DNA of 64,000 nucleotides from Parabacteroides chongii (GCF_029581355.1 NZ_CP120849.1:2512501-2576500), one strand, 5' to 3'. Positions 27,168 through 35,433 are shown, numbered from the stretch's first letter. Numbers and translations are program-made. The notes: generated by a model not told the origin, from the letters alone.

Positions 27168-27593
27168 TTAAAAGGGTTCAAAAACGACTTTTTCACCATC
27201 CAGCAAGCCGGATAATTCGTATGGGCTTATAACTAACTGGTCGAAAAAAAGATAATCACCATTCGGGTATTCCATATAAATGGATCCGTAGTAATCGTCA
27301 TCCCATTCCCAGTAGAAAGAGTTATGAAGTTCTTCAAAGTCTCCCGGAAAATCACTGAAATAGCGTACGATGGTTTCTTTGCCGTTACCGTTGGAATAGA
27401 ATGTAATGTGTTGTGTGCAGGGATAACCATTGGAATCGATGTATTCATCATACCACCCTGTAGCATTGCACAGCAGATATTCAGGATCATCGTCAATAGG
27501 ATCGAACGGTTTATCCTGGCAACTATTGAATCCGCAGAGGACAGTGAGTAGTAAAATAAGACTGAGTATGCTTTTCTTTTTCATAATAACCAT
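27168..27593 (-). CDS. Small lipoprotein of unknown function, coupled to the XRE gene
   Basis: 141 residues, or 138 if translation starts at 27584. The signal MKKKSILSLILLLTVLCGFNSC ends in a lipidated cysteine. The rest is acidic and aromatic (FDPIDDDPEYLLCNATGWYDEY; FYWEWDDDYYGSIYMEYPNGDY) and recalls lipocalin-like or DUF-type small lipoproteins, without a firm family. The ATG at 27593 overlaps the stop codon of the XRE gene as TAATG, which suggests translational coupling. Confidence 0.6.
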   Translation of the reverse strand: MVIMKKKSILSLILLLTVLCGFNSCQDKPFDPIDDDPEYLLCNATGWYDEYIDSNGYPCTQHITFYSNGNGKETIVRYFSDFPGDFEELHNSFYWEWDDDYYGSIYMEYPNGDYLFFDQLVISPYELSGLLDGEKVVFEPF

Positions 27594-27895
27594 TATATTG
27601 TTGGAGTAAGTTCTATAGTCAATCCTAAAGCGTTCATTATCCGGTAAAATGTTGCAACACTTGGAATAGTAACTCCTTTTTCGATTTTTGAAATATAGGA
27701 TTTGTTTGCTCCAATACGCTTAGCAAGTTCTTTCTGCGTGATTTGCGCTTTTTTTCGTGCATCAAGTATGATTTGGCTTGTATAAAAAGCATATGCTTCT
27801 TCATCAAATTTAGCCCGTTCAGGACTTCCCGGTGCTCCATATTGGGCACTAAGTACAGCACTGTAATCTCTGATTTTATGATCGTTTGTCTGCAT
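27593..27895 (-). CDS. XRE-family helix-turn-helix regulator
   Basis: 100 residues. The HTH lies at about 45-95: ITQKELAKRIGANKSYISKIEKGVTIPSVATFYRIMNALGL. The N-terminal half (FDEEAYAFYTSQIILDARKKA) is like that of HigA/antitoxin-type regulators, but no toxin gene is found upstream or downstream; the partner gene instead encodes a lipoprotein. A dyad operator overlapping its own promoter (27975-28024) points to autorepression. Confidence 0.78.
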   Translation of the reverse strand: MQTNDHKIRDYSAVLSAQYGAPGSPERAKFDEEAYAFYTSQIILDARKKAQITQKELAKRIGANKSYISKIEKGVTIPSVATFYRIMNALGLTIELTPTI

Positions 27896-27974
27896 AGTAA
27901 GCTTTCTTTAGGAGACAGAGTCGCAATAAACCTTTCGAAGTATCCTCCGTAGGTCGTTTTTTACGTAACATAGG

Positions 27975-28024
27975 CAAAGATAATTAAAGTTGTATAATTG
28001 TGCAACTTTTTGGTTGCGCAATTA
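27975..28024 (-). promoter_or_regulatory. Promoter and dyad operator of the XRE gene
   Basis: On the minus strand TTG (28005-28003), 20 bp, TATCTTTG (27982-27975). A dyad TAATTGTGCAAC (27995-28006) and GTTGCGCAATTA (28013-28024), 11 of 12 matched, covers the -33 element. Placement fits repressor binding that blocks the promoter. Confidence 0.6.
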
Positions 28025-28033
28025 AATATAAGA

Positions 28034-28996
28034 TTATTTCGGAAGTTCTTTTTCTTCCGGTTCGCTCCATTCCCCATTATTATCGATGATCAGATTGAAG
28101 GTGTTTTCTGATTCATCAGGTTTGGGAGGAGTGTATAAAATGCCGGTATAGCGGATTACTTTATTAGCGATAGGGAGAATATCGCTTACTATCCGCCTAC
28201 GCATAACCTGTCCGCCTATGTCGGTTGAGGTAAGAGTGACGGATATCTTTTTGTCGCCGGGAGCTACGAATGTATAGAAAGAATGGGTTTTCCCGGTTTC
28301 TCCTTTATCCTTTGTATCAAAGTTATATGTGAAGTTCTGTTCTTTGGAGGAAGGGAGTCCTTCTTTTGTCAGTATATTTAGTTGGGTCGGGTAATCTTTT
28401 ACTGAAATGTCGAATTGCTTGATATTGTCCGGTACCGGATCGATAGCCCGAAACTCTATCCTGCTGACAATCCGTTCCAGCGCAACATCCATATTTGTTT
28501 CTTCTCCTTCTTTCACCTCGAATCTTTTTGTACTATAGAAGGTGTCGGATAATTTATCGAACGAAAATGTATTATCAGTGAACGAAGTTTTACCCGCTTG
28601 GTATGCTAAAAAGCAAACCTGATAATTACCCGCAGGTAACGTGTCGTATACAATGCTGAAATCACTTTCGATCTCTACATTATATATATGGTGTTTTACC
28701 GGTTCTGTCAAATCGTTATTATCGTACACCAAATATTCGATAGTGGAACAGAAATCTTCCAGTTCTTTGTCCGAATGGTCTTTATCCGGATCATTTTCAT
28801 CCGGAATCGTCGGTTCGGGCACTGTGTTAGGCGGCATACTGCGGGTAGGAGAGAACGGGAGTACCTCTTTTTGAAGTTGAACACTAAATTGTACGGGAAA
28901 TAAATTCTTTACAATTTCAATCTGATCCGAAGCCGGATCATTACAAGCTACCAGCCAAAACAGGCAGGCTACTGCGCATAATTCTTTCTTTTTCAT
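28034..28996 (-). CDS. Mfa2/FimB-like lipoprotein, lone copy
   Basis: 320 residues. Lipobox LVAC near residue 18. Shared with fimbrial anchors: an N-terminal strand (FPVQFSVQLQKEVLPFSPTR), TIEYLVYDNNDL, DTLPAGNYQVCFLAYQ, and VALERIVSRIEFRAID before the second domain. It has an unusual acidic, proline-rich insert at about residues 55-80 (PEPTIPDENDPDKDHSDKE). It is not next to a shaft gene, being cut off from locus 1 by the XRE/lipoprotein pair, so it may be an orphan anchor or an unrelated surface lipoprotein of the same clan. Confidence 0.55.
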   Translation of the reverse strand: MKKKELCAVACLFWLVACNDPASDQIEIVKNLFPVQFSVQLQKEVLPFSPTRSMPPNTVPEPTIPDENDPDKDHSDKELEDFCSTIEYLVYDNNDLTEPVKHHIYNVEIESDFSIVYDTLPAGNYQVCFLAYQAGKTSFTDNTFSFDKLSDTFYSTKRFEVKEGEETNMDVALERIVSRIEFRAIDPVPDNIKQFDISVKDYPTQLNILTKEGLPSSKEQNFTYNFDTKDKGETGKTHSFYTFVAPGDKKISVTLTSTDIGGQVMRRRIVSDILPIANKVIRYTGILYTPPKPDESENTFNLIIDNNGEWSEPEEKELPK

Positions 28997-29149
28997 AGCA
29001 AAGGAGTTATTAATGATAAAATCTACACAAAGGAAATACTTATTTTGGAATTTAAAAAATATTAAGGCGAGAACTTACTGGTTATGAGCAGAACTTTTTT
29101 AGATTTGTGGAAAACAGACTCAATGTAATAACCTTAAAATTAAAAAAGA

Positions 29150-30142
29150 ATGGCACGTCCTGTAACTTTATGTACCCTTCAGTGGGGAGATTTACCCCTT
29201 GAAACAGTTTGTGAAAAAGCGAAAGCGTTCGGATATGACGGATTGGAACTGGGATTACCCAACCATCTGGATGTACGCCGTACGGATCAGGCTTATTATG
29301 ACGGCATAAAAGAATTGTTGGCCAAATATGATCTGAAGCTTTATTGTATATCGATCCACCTGATCAGCCAGGCTGTCTGCGATACTATCGACCAGCGGCA
29401 TAAAGCGGTTCTGCCCGAGTGTATTTGGGGAGACGGTGATCCGGAAGGTGTTCGTCAGCGTGCTGCTGAATATATGGTACAGACAGCTCATGCAGCTAAG
29501 GCGTTAGGTATCGATGTTGTTGCCGGATTTACGGGTAGTCCTATTTGGCAATGGCTTTACTCCTTCCCACCTGTGACGGATCAGATGATTGAAGACGGCT
29601 ATGCCGATTTTGCTCGTCGTTTCATCCCGATCATGGACGAGTATCAGAAATTGGGAATCCGTTACGGCTTGGAAGTACATCCGACGGAGATCGCTTTCGA
29701 TACTTATTCTGCCCGTAAAGCACTCGATGCACTAGGAAATCACCCAGCCTTCGGCTTCAACTATGATCCGAGTCACATGGGCTATCAAGGCGTTGATTAT
29801 GTCGATTTTATTTATCAGTTCTCCGACCGTATCTTCCACGTACATATGAAAGATGTTTACTGGAGCGATACCCCGAAGCAAATTGGTGTGTTCGGCGGTC
29901 ATTCTACGTTCGGCGATTCCCGTCGCTACTGGAACTTCCGCAGTATGGGACGCGGTCGGATTTGCTTTGAAGAAATAATCCGTGCCCTCAACGATATCAA
30001 TTACCAGGGACCATTGTCGGTCGAGTGGGAAGACAGTGCAATGGATCGTGAACATGGTGCGCGCGAATCCTGTGCATTCGTTAAGCAAGTCGATTTCCAG
30101 CCTTCGGGCCATGCGTTCGATGCTTTCTTTGAGAAGAGATAA
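29150..30142 (+). CDS. Sugar phosphate isomerase/epimerase-like TIM-barrel protein
   Basis: 330 residues of the AP-endonuclease-2 / xylose-isomerase-like superfamily. Metal-site residues are visible in sequence: LEVHPTE (Glu/His), NYDPSHMGYQG (Asp/His), HVHMKDV (His) and SVEWED (Glu). There is no signal peptide. Members act on sugars, polyols or their phosphates; the substrate is not deducible. A TAGATTTG -7 candidate lies at 29100-29107. The gene is alone and followed by a long hairpin repeat. Confidence 0.8.
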   Translation: MARPVTLCTLQWGDLPLETVCEKAKAFGYDGLELGLPNHLDVRRTDQAYYDGIKELLAKYDLKLYCISIHLISQAVCDTIDQRHKAVLPECIWGDGDPEGVRQRAAEYMVQTAHAAKALGIDVVAGFTGSPIWQWLYSFPPVTDQMIEDGYADFARRFIPIMDEYQKLGIRYGLEVHPTEIAFDTYSARKALDALGNHPAFGFNYDPSHMGYQGVDYVDFIYQFSDRIFHVHMKDVYWSDTPKQIGVFGGHSTFGDSRRYWNFRSMGRGRICFEEIIRALNDINYQGPLSVEWEDSAMDREHGARESCAFVKQVDFQPSGHAFDAFFEKR

Positions 30143-30149
30143 AAGGTGC

Positions 30150-30227
30150 CCAAAAGTGTTTCACCCTAATGGAACAACTGTTTCACCTCGAAGAAACAAG
30201 TGTTTCTCCTGGGTGAAACACTTTTGG
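30150..30227. repeat. Long intergenic hairpin repeat
   Basis: CCAAAAGTGTTTCACCC (30150-30166) and its exact reverse complement (30211-30227), 17 bp, with further GTTTCACC / GAAACA words inside. Directly after the isomerase stop. No T run, so more like a dispersed palindrome than a classical terminator. Confidence 0.65.
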
Positions 30228-30351
30228 AGAACGCTTTTGTACACCTCTCAAAAGGATAAAAAAGTCAGTCCAAACCTTGTAATATATAAGATATTGCCTA
30301 TATTTGTATCGTTACCTGCTAGTAGGTAATTAACCAGTAAACCATTGACAT

Positions 30352-31275
30352 ATGGAAAAGTACGTGAACATCATGTTAGACAAGGGCTTCAAAACCGTTT
30401 TCGGAGTGAAGCAAGTAGCCATCGACTTTATCAATGCCGTCTTGGAGGGCGAGCGTCAGGTGAAAGACCTGACCTATATCGATAAAGAAATTCAACCCGA
30501 AGTAATAGAACAACGCACGGTGATTTTCGACTTCCTCTGCGAAGATGTGGACGGAGCAAAATTTATTGTGGAAATGCAAAACTGCCCGCAACGTTATTTC
30601 TTTAACCGCGGATTCTATTATCTTTGTCGTACCGTTTCCCGACAAGGAGAAACAGGTGATGACTGGAAGTATGATTTACGTCCGGTATATGGTATCTACC
30701 TGTTAAACTTCAGTTTACCTGAATCTACGCATTGGCGCACGGACGTCATTATGGCGAACGAAGCAACAGGTAAAGCTTTTGGTGAGGTCAAATTGAAACA
30801 GATTTATCTGTCGTTCGACCGGTTTAATTTAAGCAAGGAGGAGTGTAAGAGTCCTCTTGAGAGTTCAATGTATATATTAAAAAATATGAATATATTTGAT
30901 ATGTCTCCGTTTAAGGAGGAGAATGAAGCCTTCAAGCGTTTGCTGAATGTGGCGAACCTGGCCGCACTGACTCCACGCGAGCGAGCCATTTACGATGAAA
31001 ACCTGAAGAATTATCGCGACTGGCGTGCCACGCTGGAGTATGCCGCGGAGGAAGCGGAGGAGAAAGGTATGAAGAGGGGACTGGAAAAAGGTCTGCAAAA
31101 AGGCATGGAGAAAGGCATGGAGGAAGGTTTGGAGAAAGGTCTGGAGAAAGGCAAGGCTGAGGGATTGGCGGAAGGACAACGCCTTATTGCCATCAACTTA
31201 AAAAAGCAGGGGATCGATATTGAGATAATCGCCCAATGCACCGGTCTGTCCGTGGAGGAAATCGACAAACTGTAA
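30352..31275 (+). CDS. PD-(D/E)XK nuclease-family transposase (Rpn/PF12784-type)
   Basis: 307 residues. N-terminal nuclease domain: FDFLCEDVDGAKFIVEMQ supplies the D ... E-x-Q form of the PD-(D/E)XK site, followed by RGFYYLCRTVSRQ and YGIYLLNF, both typical of this family (related to the recombination-promoting nuclease Rpn). Residues about 235-285 are a run of KG(M/L)E four-residue repeats forming a charged helix; the last 20 residues carry an HTH-like IIAQCTGLSVEEIDKL. No inverted repeats of an IS flank the gene, so it looks like a stand-alone copy. Confidence 0.82.
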   Translation: MEKYVNIMLDKGFKTVFGVKQVAIDFINAVLEGERQVKDLTYIDKEIQPEVIEQRTVIFDFLCEDVDGAKFIVEMQNCPQRYFFNRGFYYLCRTVSRQGETGDDWKYDLRPVYGIYLLNFSLPESTHWRTDVIMANEATGKAFGEVKLKQIYLSFDRFNLSKEECKSPLESSMYILKNMNIFDMSPFKEENEAFKRLLNVANLAALTPRERAIYDENLKNYRDWRATLEYAAEEAEEKGMKRGLEKGLQKGMEKGMEEGLEKGLEKGKAEGLAEGQRLIAINLKKQGIDIEIIAQCTGLSVEEIDKL

Positions 31276-31371
31276 TTCCTCTTTTATCTCCGAAACCGGG
31301 GAGTATGTTGCATAAATCGTGTTATTTCGTTTTGTAAAGCACGTATTTCGGAAAAATATAAGGCTTTTCCC

Positions 31372-31401
31372 TTGTTGATTCGGAAAACCTCTTTACCTTT
31401 G
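31372..31401 (+). promoter_or_regulatory. Promoter of the structured RNA leader
   Basis: TTG (31372-31374), 19 bp, TACCTTTG (31394-31401), start near 31408. Confidence 0.7.
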
Positions 31402-31407
31402 CAACAG

Positions 31408-31686
31408 ATTCCGTAGCGAGCAGCGGCTCGCGATATGCGGTTTCAATTACATATTGTAAGCGTTTTACGGAGATTATTCCAAACTAAAAAATCGGCAAAA
31501 TTTTTTAATCCAGTGGAATAATGGACATAGAATGCTTGCGCGGACTACGTATATGTATGTGCTTCCCATTTTATATGGGTGTATTATATTATATCGTATA
31601 AGCGCGGGCTGTTGTTCTATTATTACTGGATGGGTCTTTGCCGATACCTTTAGTTTGATAATAGACAACATGCCCGCGTTTTTTTA
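31408..31686 (+). ncRNA. Structured RNA, 6S-like rod (candidate)
   Basis: Between the promoter at 31372 and the terminator ending at 31686 there is no open frame, but a long rod can be drawn from 31480 to 31657 (178 nt): CAAACTAAA with TTTAGTTTG (9 pairs), ATCGGCAAA with TTTGCCGAT (9), ATCCAGT with ACTGGAT (7), AATAAT with ATTATT (6), then an open region and an apical part with CCCAT / ATGGG. Length, rod shape and internal bubbles are those of 6S RNA, which binds RNA polymerase. The alternative is a leader attenuator for the DUF6383 gene. Not recognised as tmRNA, RNase P or SRP RNA. The 5' end is inferred from the promoter. Confidence 0.5.
31603..31686 (+). terminator. Terminator of the structured RNA, mutually exclusive with the rod
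   Basis: CGCGGGC-TGTTGT-CTATTAT pairs with ATAATAG-ACAACA-GCCCGCG (one-base bulges), followed by seven T. Its 5' arm overlaps the 3' arm of the rod, so both structures cannot form fully at once. Confidence 0.75.
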
Positions 31687-31783
31687 TGCCCGTTCATAAT
31701 CATTCGCGGGGGTTGTTTCCCCTTCGTAAAATTAGTTGTTGGATTTTATTCACTCTATTTTATAAACAATTAATTTTAAGATT

Positions 31784-34700
31784 ATGAACAAAAAGTTTTC
31801 TACACTTGTGGCCAGTCTTCTGCTGGCCGGGGCTTGGATGACAGCGAATGCGGAACTGATTGTGCCAACGGATGGTCCGGTTGTCGGGAAGTCTTACGTT
31901 ATCGGTGTTTCTGTGAGTACTTCAGATGGTAAAGTAACAGGTTTATTGTCTGCAGATATGACAATCGATCACGATGATGAAGCTGCATTAACAGAATTTG
32001 GCAATGAATGGACATTGGAAACAGCTTCAATTGATGGCGTTGATGACGCTTTCTATTTGAAGAATGCTGAAGGTAAATATTTAGGTGCAGGCTCTGCTTG
32101 GTACTTAGATCTGAAAGATAAGAAAGAGGATGCTTATGCTTTTTATTATGATGCTGTAGAAAAGAAGGCCAAATTGGCTAAGACTTACAGTGAGAATGCA
32201 GCAAAAGATTTTTATTTGTCTGTTATTGATTCAGAGGACAAAATAGCTGTTGCATCAGCTACACATCCTGCATTAACATTTACTTCTCTCACCGCTCCTA
32301 GTAAATTAGATGAAAGTTCCCTAATCAAATCAATAGGTAGCGATTACTACTTTGTAGGTACAGGTGATGAGAAAGCTACTACAGCATCTGCAATTCTTAA
32401 GTATGATGCAGCAAAAGGTCCTCAGTTTGTAAATGTACCTATTGCAACACAAGATGCAGAGGCTTATGAAGATTATCTGTGGAAAGTATCGGTAAGAACT
32501 GCAGCAAACAAAACTACTTATACCTTTACAAATAAGGCTGGTAAGTCTTTTGACTATGATGTAGAGGCTACTTCTGCGAATGGAGTTAGCTTCAATTCTG
32601 CTGCTTTGAAAGCTGCTAGTGGTAACAATGCTAAAGACCTCTTTGGCCTTTACCAATCAGTAACTGTCGCTAAAACAGGTGAAGAGTTGAATGCAATCCT
32701 GTACGATGGTTTCAACGTAACTATCAAGAAAGGTAAGGATGATACTAGCGTTATCGATGGTACAGATGTATTTGCCGGCAAGTTGACTGCTGTAGATGCA
32801 AATGGTGATAAATTAGAAGGAACTTCTAAGACTGCCAGATTCCGTTTGATGAATGAAGCAGGCAATTATATCGTGCTCGACGAAGAAGATACATGGGGTA
32901 CTGGTAATGTTGGTGCTAATAAGCGAGGTGCAAAATTCGTCGCAGTGAAGGATGCAGATAAAGCTGGTAAGAAATATAACTCTTATTTCGAGTTCTCTTA
33001 TGTAGTAGGTGAAAATGCTAAAAAGATTACAAAGATTTCTGTTTACAAAGTTGCTACTGGTGGCTCAGCTTATGGCGACTTGTTTATCCAATCTTTAGGC
33101 GAAACCATCTGCTTGACAACAACTAGCGGTCTGGTAGGAGACGAAAAATTGCCATATATCACCCTGGAAGCCGACAATATCGTTCCTGTGAAGGATTTGG
33201 CAGGCAAGTTCTGGAGAATCTCTTTCGCAGGCAAGAAAAATGTAACTGCAACTAATGAACGTTATAAGATCGGTGGCGTTTTGGCTACAAAACGTGGTGA
33301 AGCTGAAGTTACTGTAGCACTTGGTAGAACTGAAATTGTATCTGTAGCAGACTATATCCCTGCAAGCGAAGTATACGCTTATGCTCCTGAAGCTCAGTGG
33401 GGTGTTATAGCTTACAATCCTGCAACCCAGACTGTAACATTGCAGAACCGTGAAACAAGCGAAACGATTGAAGGCGTTCAGTTCCGCGACAATGAAGACG
33501 GTACATATACAATGACCGTATCTGATCCGGAAGTTGCTCAAATTATTATTGGTTCCGATATCGTTAAACTGGCTGCAGCCGACAAGGTAACAGAATTTGA
33601 CGGTTTCAAACAGTATAGCGAAAGTGAAGTAAGAAACAACAATTTCTTGCTGGGTCAATACCACGCAATCGATGGTAACCACAACGCCTACTTCAAAGAG
33701 AACCATAAAAGCAGCCACCAAATCGGTGTAACCGCTGTTGAAGGTGAAGGAGATAAGTGGAATCTGCGTTTTGCAACAAGAACTGTAAAAGTGGATGGTA
33801 AAGACAAAGAAGTAGTCGATACAGTATTCGTAACAACTTCTTTGCTGAAACTGAAAGCTGACGGTGTAACAGCCGATGGTACAACAGACAGCCGTTTGGC
33901 TATCCTTCCGTACACATTCCAGAAGGTAGACAACCACGAATTTGTAGAATTCGACAATACAAAGAATGCTAATTATTATGTTTGTGCCGACGATAATAAA
34001 GACAAACCGAATGATGCAGCTCGCTTCGCTCTGAAGATGAAAGCCGACGGTAATGCTTACAACTTCGTTGAAATTATAAATCAAAATGAAGGTTCTGATT
34101 TGTCTTCTAAAGATAAGGATTATCTGGGTTATGTTAAAGTAAAAGTTGCCAACAGCGAAACGAAAGGTGCTTTGCGTCAGATGTCTATTTATGCAGAAGA
34201 TGAAAACTCTCTGATGGTTGTAGAAAAGGCTGAATCTCCTGAATACCACCTGGTAAGTGAAGGCATGTGGGGCGATACAATCACTTTGGCTCGTAAGGAA
34301 AATGCATCTCAGGTATTGTATGAAAAATTCGATGCTAAGTCTGTTGTAGCTGAAGGCGATACAATGAGTTTCCTGAATATCGACAACGTAAATCAGTTCA
34401 AGAACATCAACCCGGCTCTGTTTGTTGACACAGCTTATGTTTATCGTGGTACAGAAGAAGAACCTAACACTTGCTACCAGTATCTGTTGGCTGTAAGACA
34501 TTCTTACGGTTACCATATTGAAGATTGCGGCGTTCCGGGTCACGATAAGAAGAAAGGTGATATCGATACAGTGTATGGCGACTTCCTGATCAACCTGGTA
34601 GACACAGCTAACCTGTACGATAATATCCACAACAATTGGTATATCAACGAAAACGAAGCCGGTGAATTTGAAACTAAGTTGGCATTCGTAACAGGTTTCC

Positions 34701-35260
34701 ACACATTGGCTGACAATGTGCTGAACATCGTAAAAGAAGACGGTGATACGATCAAGATCGATATGGATACTCCGGACTTCAATGTAGCTAAGTTCGCATT
34801 CCGTTACACTGATGCTGACAAGAAGACATTCAAGATCCAGACTCAGTGGAAGGCATTCGAAGGTGGTTTTGATACAGCTGAAGAAGCAGAAGAATTCTAT
34901 GAAGATAGAGCAGAGAATACAGAGATTATCTCTAACGAAGGTTACCTGAGATGGATCAACGGTACAGTAGTTGTAACTGAAGGTTTCGAAAACGGTGACG
35001 AATTTGTAATCTCTGAAAGAGTAGACCGCAATCCGACAGCTAACGACGAAATCACTGCAACTGAAGTATCAGTAATAGCAGGCAACGGTAACGTGACAGT
35101 GAAGGGTGCAGCCGGCAAGAACGTAGTAATTACTAACGTACTTGGTCAGACAGTGGCTAACACGGTTATTTCTTCTGACAATGCTACAATCTCTGCTCCT
35201 GCAGGTATCGTTGTAGTAGCCGTAGAAGGTGAAGCCGCTGTTAAAGCAATTGTAAAATAA
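31784..35260 (+). CDS. Large exported surface protein with DUF6383 C-terminal domain
   Basis: 1158 residues. Signal peptide MNKKFSTLVASLLLAGAWMTANA, no lipobox. The body is acidic, threonine-, alanine- and asparagine-rich with many short strands and repeated YLKNAEGKYLG / NYIVLDEED-like ligand-binding-loop segments (trefoil- or RICIN-like in look, not proved). The last about 70 residues (VIAGNGNVTVKGAAGKNVVI; PAGIVVVAVEGEAAVKAIVK) match the DUF6383 domain characteristic of Parabacteroides surface proteins, some of which form the S-layer-like coat. The C-terminal two thirds use strongly biased codons, as in highly expressed genes; the first third does not (see findings). Function: likely cell-surface structural or binding protein. 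Confidence 0.75.
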   Translation: MNKKFSTLVASLLLAGAWMTANAELIVPTDGPVVGKSYVIGVSVSTSDGKVTGLLSADMTIDHDDEAALTEFGNEWTLETASIDGVDDAFYLKNAEGKYLGAGSAWYLDLKDKKEDAYAFYYDAVEKKAKLAKTYSENAAKDFYLSVIDSEDKIAVASATHPALTFTSLTAPSKLDESSLIKSIGSDYYFVGTGDEKATTASAILKYDAAKGPQFVNVPIATQDAEAYEDYLWKVSVRTAANKTTYTFTNKAGKSFDYDVEATSANGVSFNSAALKAASGNNAKDLFGLYQSVTVAKTGEELNAILYDGFNVTIKKGKDDTSVIDGTDVFAGKLTAVDANGDKLEGTSKTARFRLMNEAGNYIVLDEEDTWGTGNVGANKRGAKFVAVKDADKAGKKYNSYFEFSYVVGENAKKITKISVYKVATGGSAYGDLFIQSLGETICLTTTSGLVGDEKLPYITLEADNIVPVKDLAGKFWRISFAGKKNVTATNERYKIGGVLATKRGEAEVTVALGRTEIVSVADYIPASEVYAYAPEAQWGVIAYNPATQTVTLQNRETSETIEGVQFRDNEDGTYTMTVSDPEVAQIIIGSDIVKLAAADKVTEFDGFKQYSESEVRNNNFLLGQYHAIDGNHNAYFKENHKSSHQIGVTAVEGEGDKWNLRFATRTVKVDGKDKEVVDTVFVTTSLLKLKADGVTADGTTDSRLAILPYTFQKVDNHEFVEFDNTKNANYYVCADDNKDKPNDAARFALKMKADGNAYNFVEIINQNEGSDLSSKDKDYLGYVKVKVANSETKGALRQMSIYAEDENSLMVVEKAESPEYHLVSEGMWGDTITLARKENASQVLYEKFDAKSVVAEGDTMSFLNIDNVNQFKNINPALFVDTAYVYRGTEEEPNTCYQYLLAVRHSYGYHIEDCGVPGHDKKKGDIDTVYGDFLINLVDTANLYDNIHNNWYINENEAGEFETKLAFVTGFHTLADNVLNIVKEDGDTIKIDMDTPDFNVAKFAFRYTDADKKTFKIQTQWKAFEGGFDTAEEAEEFYEDRAENTEIISNEGYLRWINGTVVVTEGFENGDEFVISERVDRNPTANDEITATEVSVIAGNGNVTVKGAAGKNVVITNVLGQTVANTVISSDNATISAPAGIVVVAVEGEAAVKAIVK

Positions 35261-35304
35261 GTAACTATTTATAATCAATAAATTTAAATTGACCGCGTAT
35301 TGTA

Positions 35305-35326
35305 GGGGCGGTTCGTGAACCGCCCC
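35305..35326. repeat. REP-like palindrome
   Basis: GGGGCGGTTC, GT, GAACCGCCCC: a GC-rich palindrome in an AT-rich gap, of the kind found as dispersed repeats in many genomes. Confidence 0.6.
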
Positions 35327-35433
35327 ATGGTAATTACCCCGCGAGGGCGAACAAGCGATCAGTATTAATACTAAAGTAATGAAATAAAGTTCTTCTGTTC
35401 TGACCCCTGTGAAGGGTGACGGCAGGTAAAAAC

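Noticed and set aside
27593..27895. Type II toxin-antitoxin pair
   Set aside because: Only the XRE (antitoxin-like) gene is found; the 138 bp upstream cannot hold a toxin and the downstream partner is a lipoprotein.
31064..31170. CRISPR-like array
   Set aside because: The short regular repeats have no unique spacers and are in-frame codons for a KG-rich helix.
30352..31275. Complete insertion sequence around the PD-(D/E)XK gene
   Set aside because: No terminal inverted repeats or target duplications flank it; the hairpin at 30150-30227 is upstream only and has no partner after 31275.
31408..31686. tmRNA, RNase P RNA or SRP RNA
   Set aside because: No tRNA-like ends with tag frame, no conserved P4 elements, and no SRP GGAA/AGCAGC loop could be seen.
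33095..34702. A 535-codon open frame on the minus strand inside the DUF6383 gene
   Set aside because: It is fully antisense to a gene with a clear signal peptide and a known C-terminal domain; the product is a cysteine/phenylalanine/isoleucine-rich string with no domain, as expected from biased codons read backwards.
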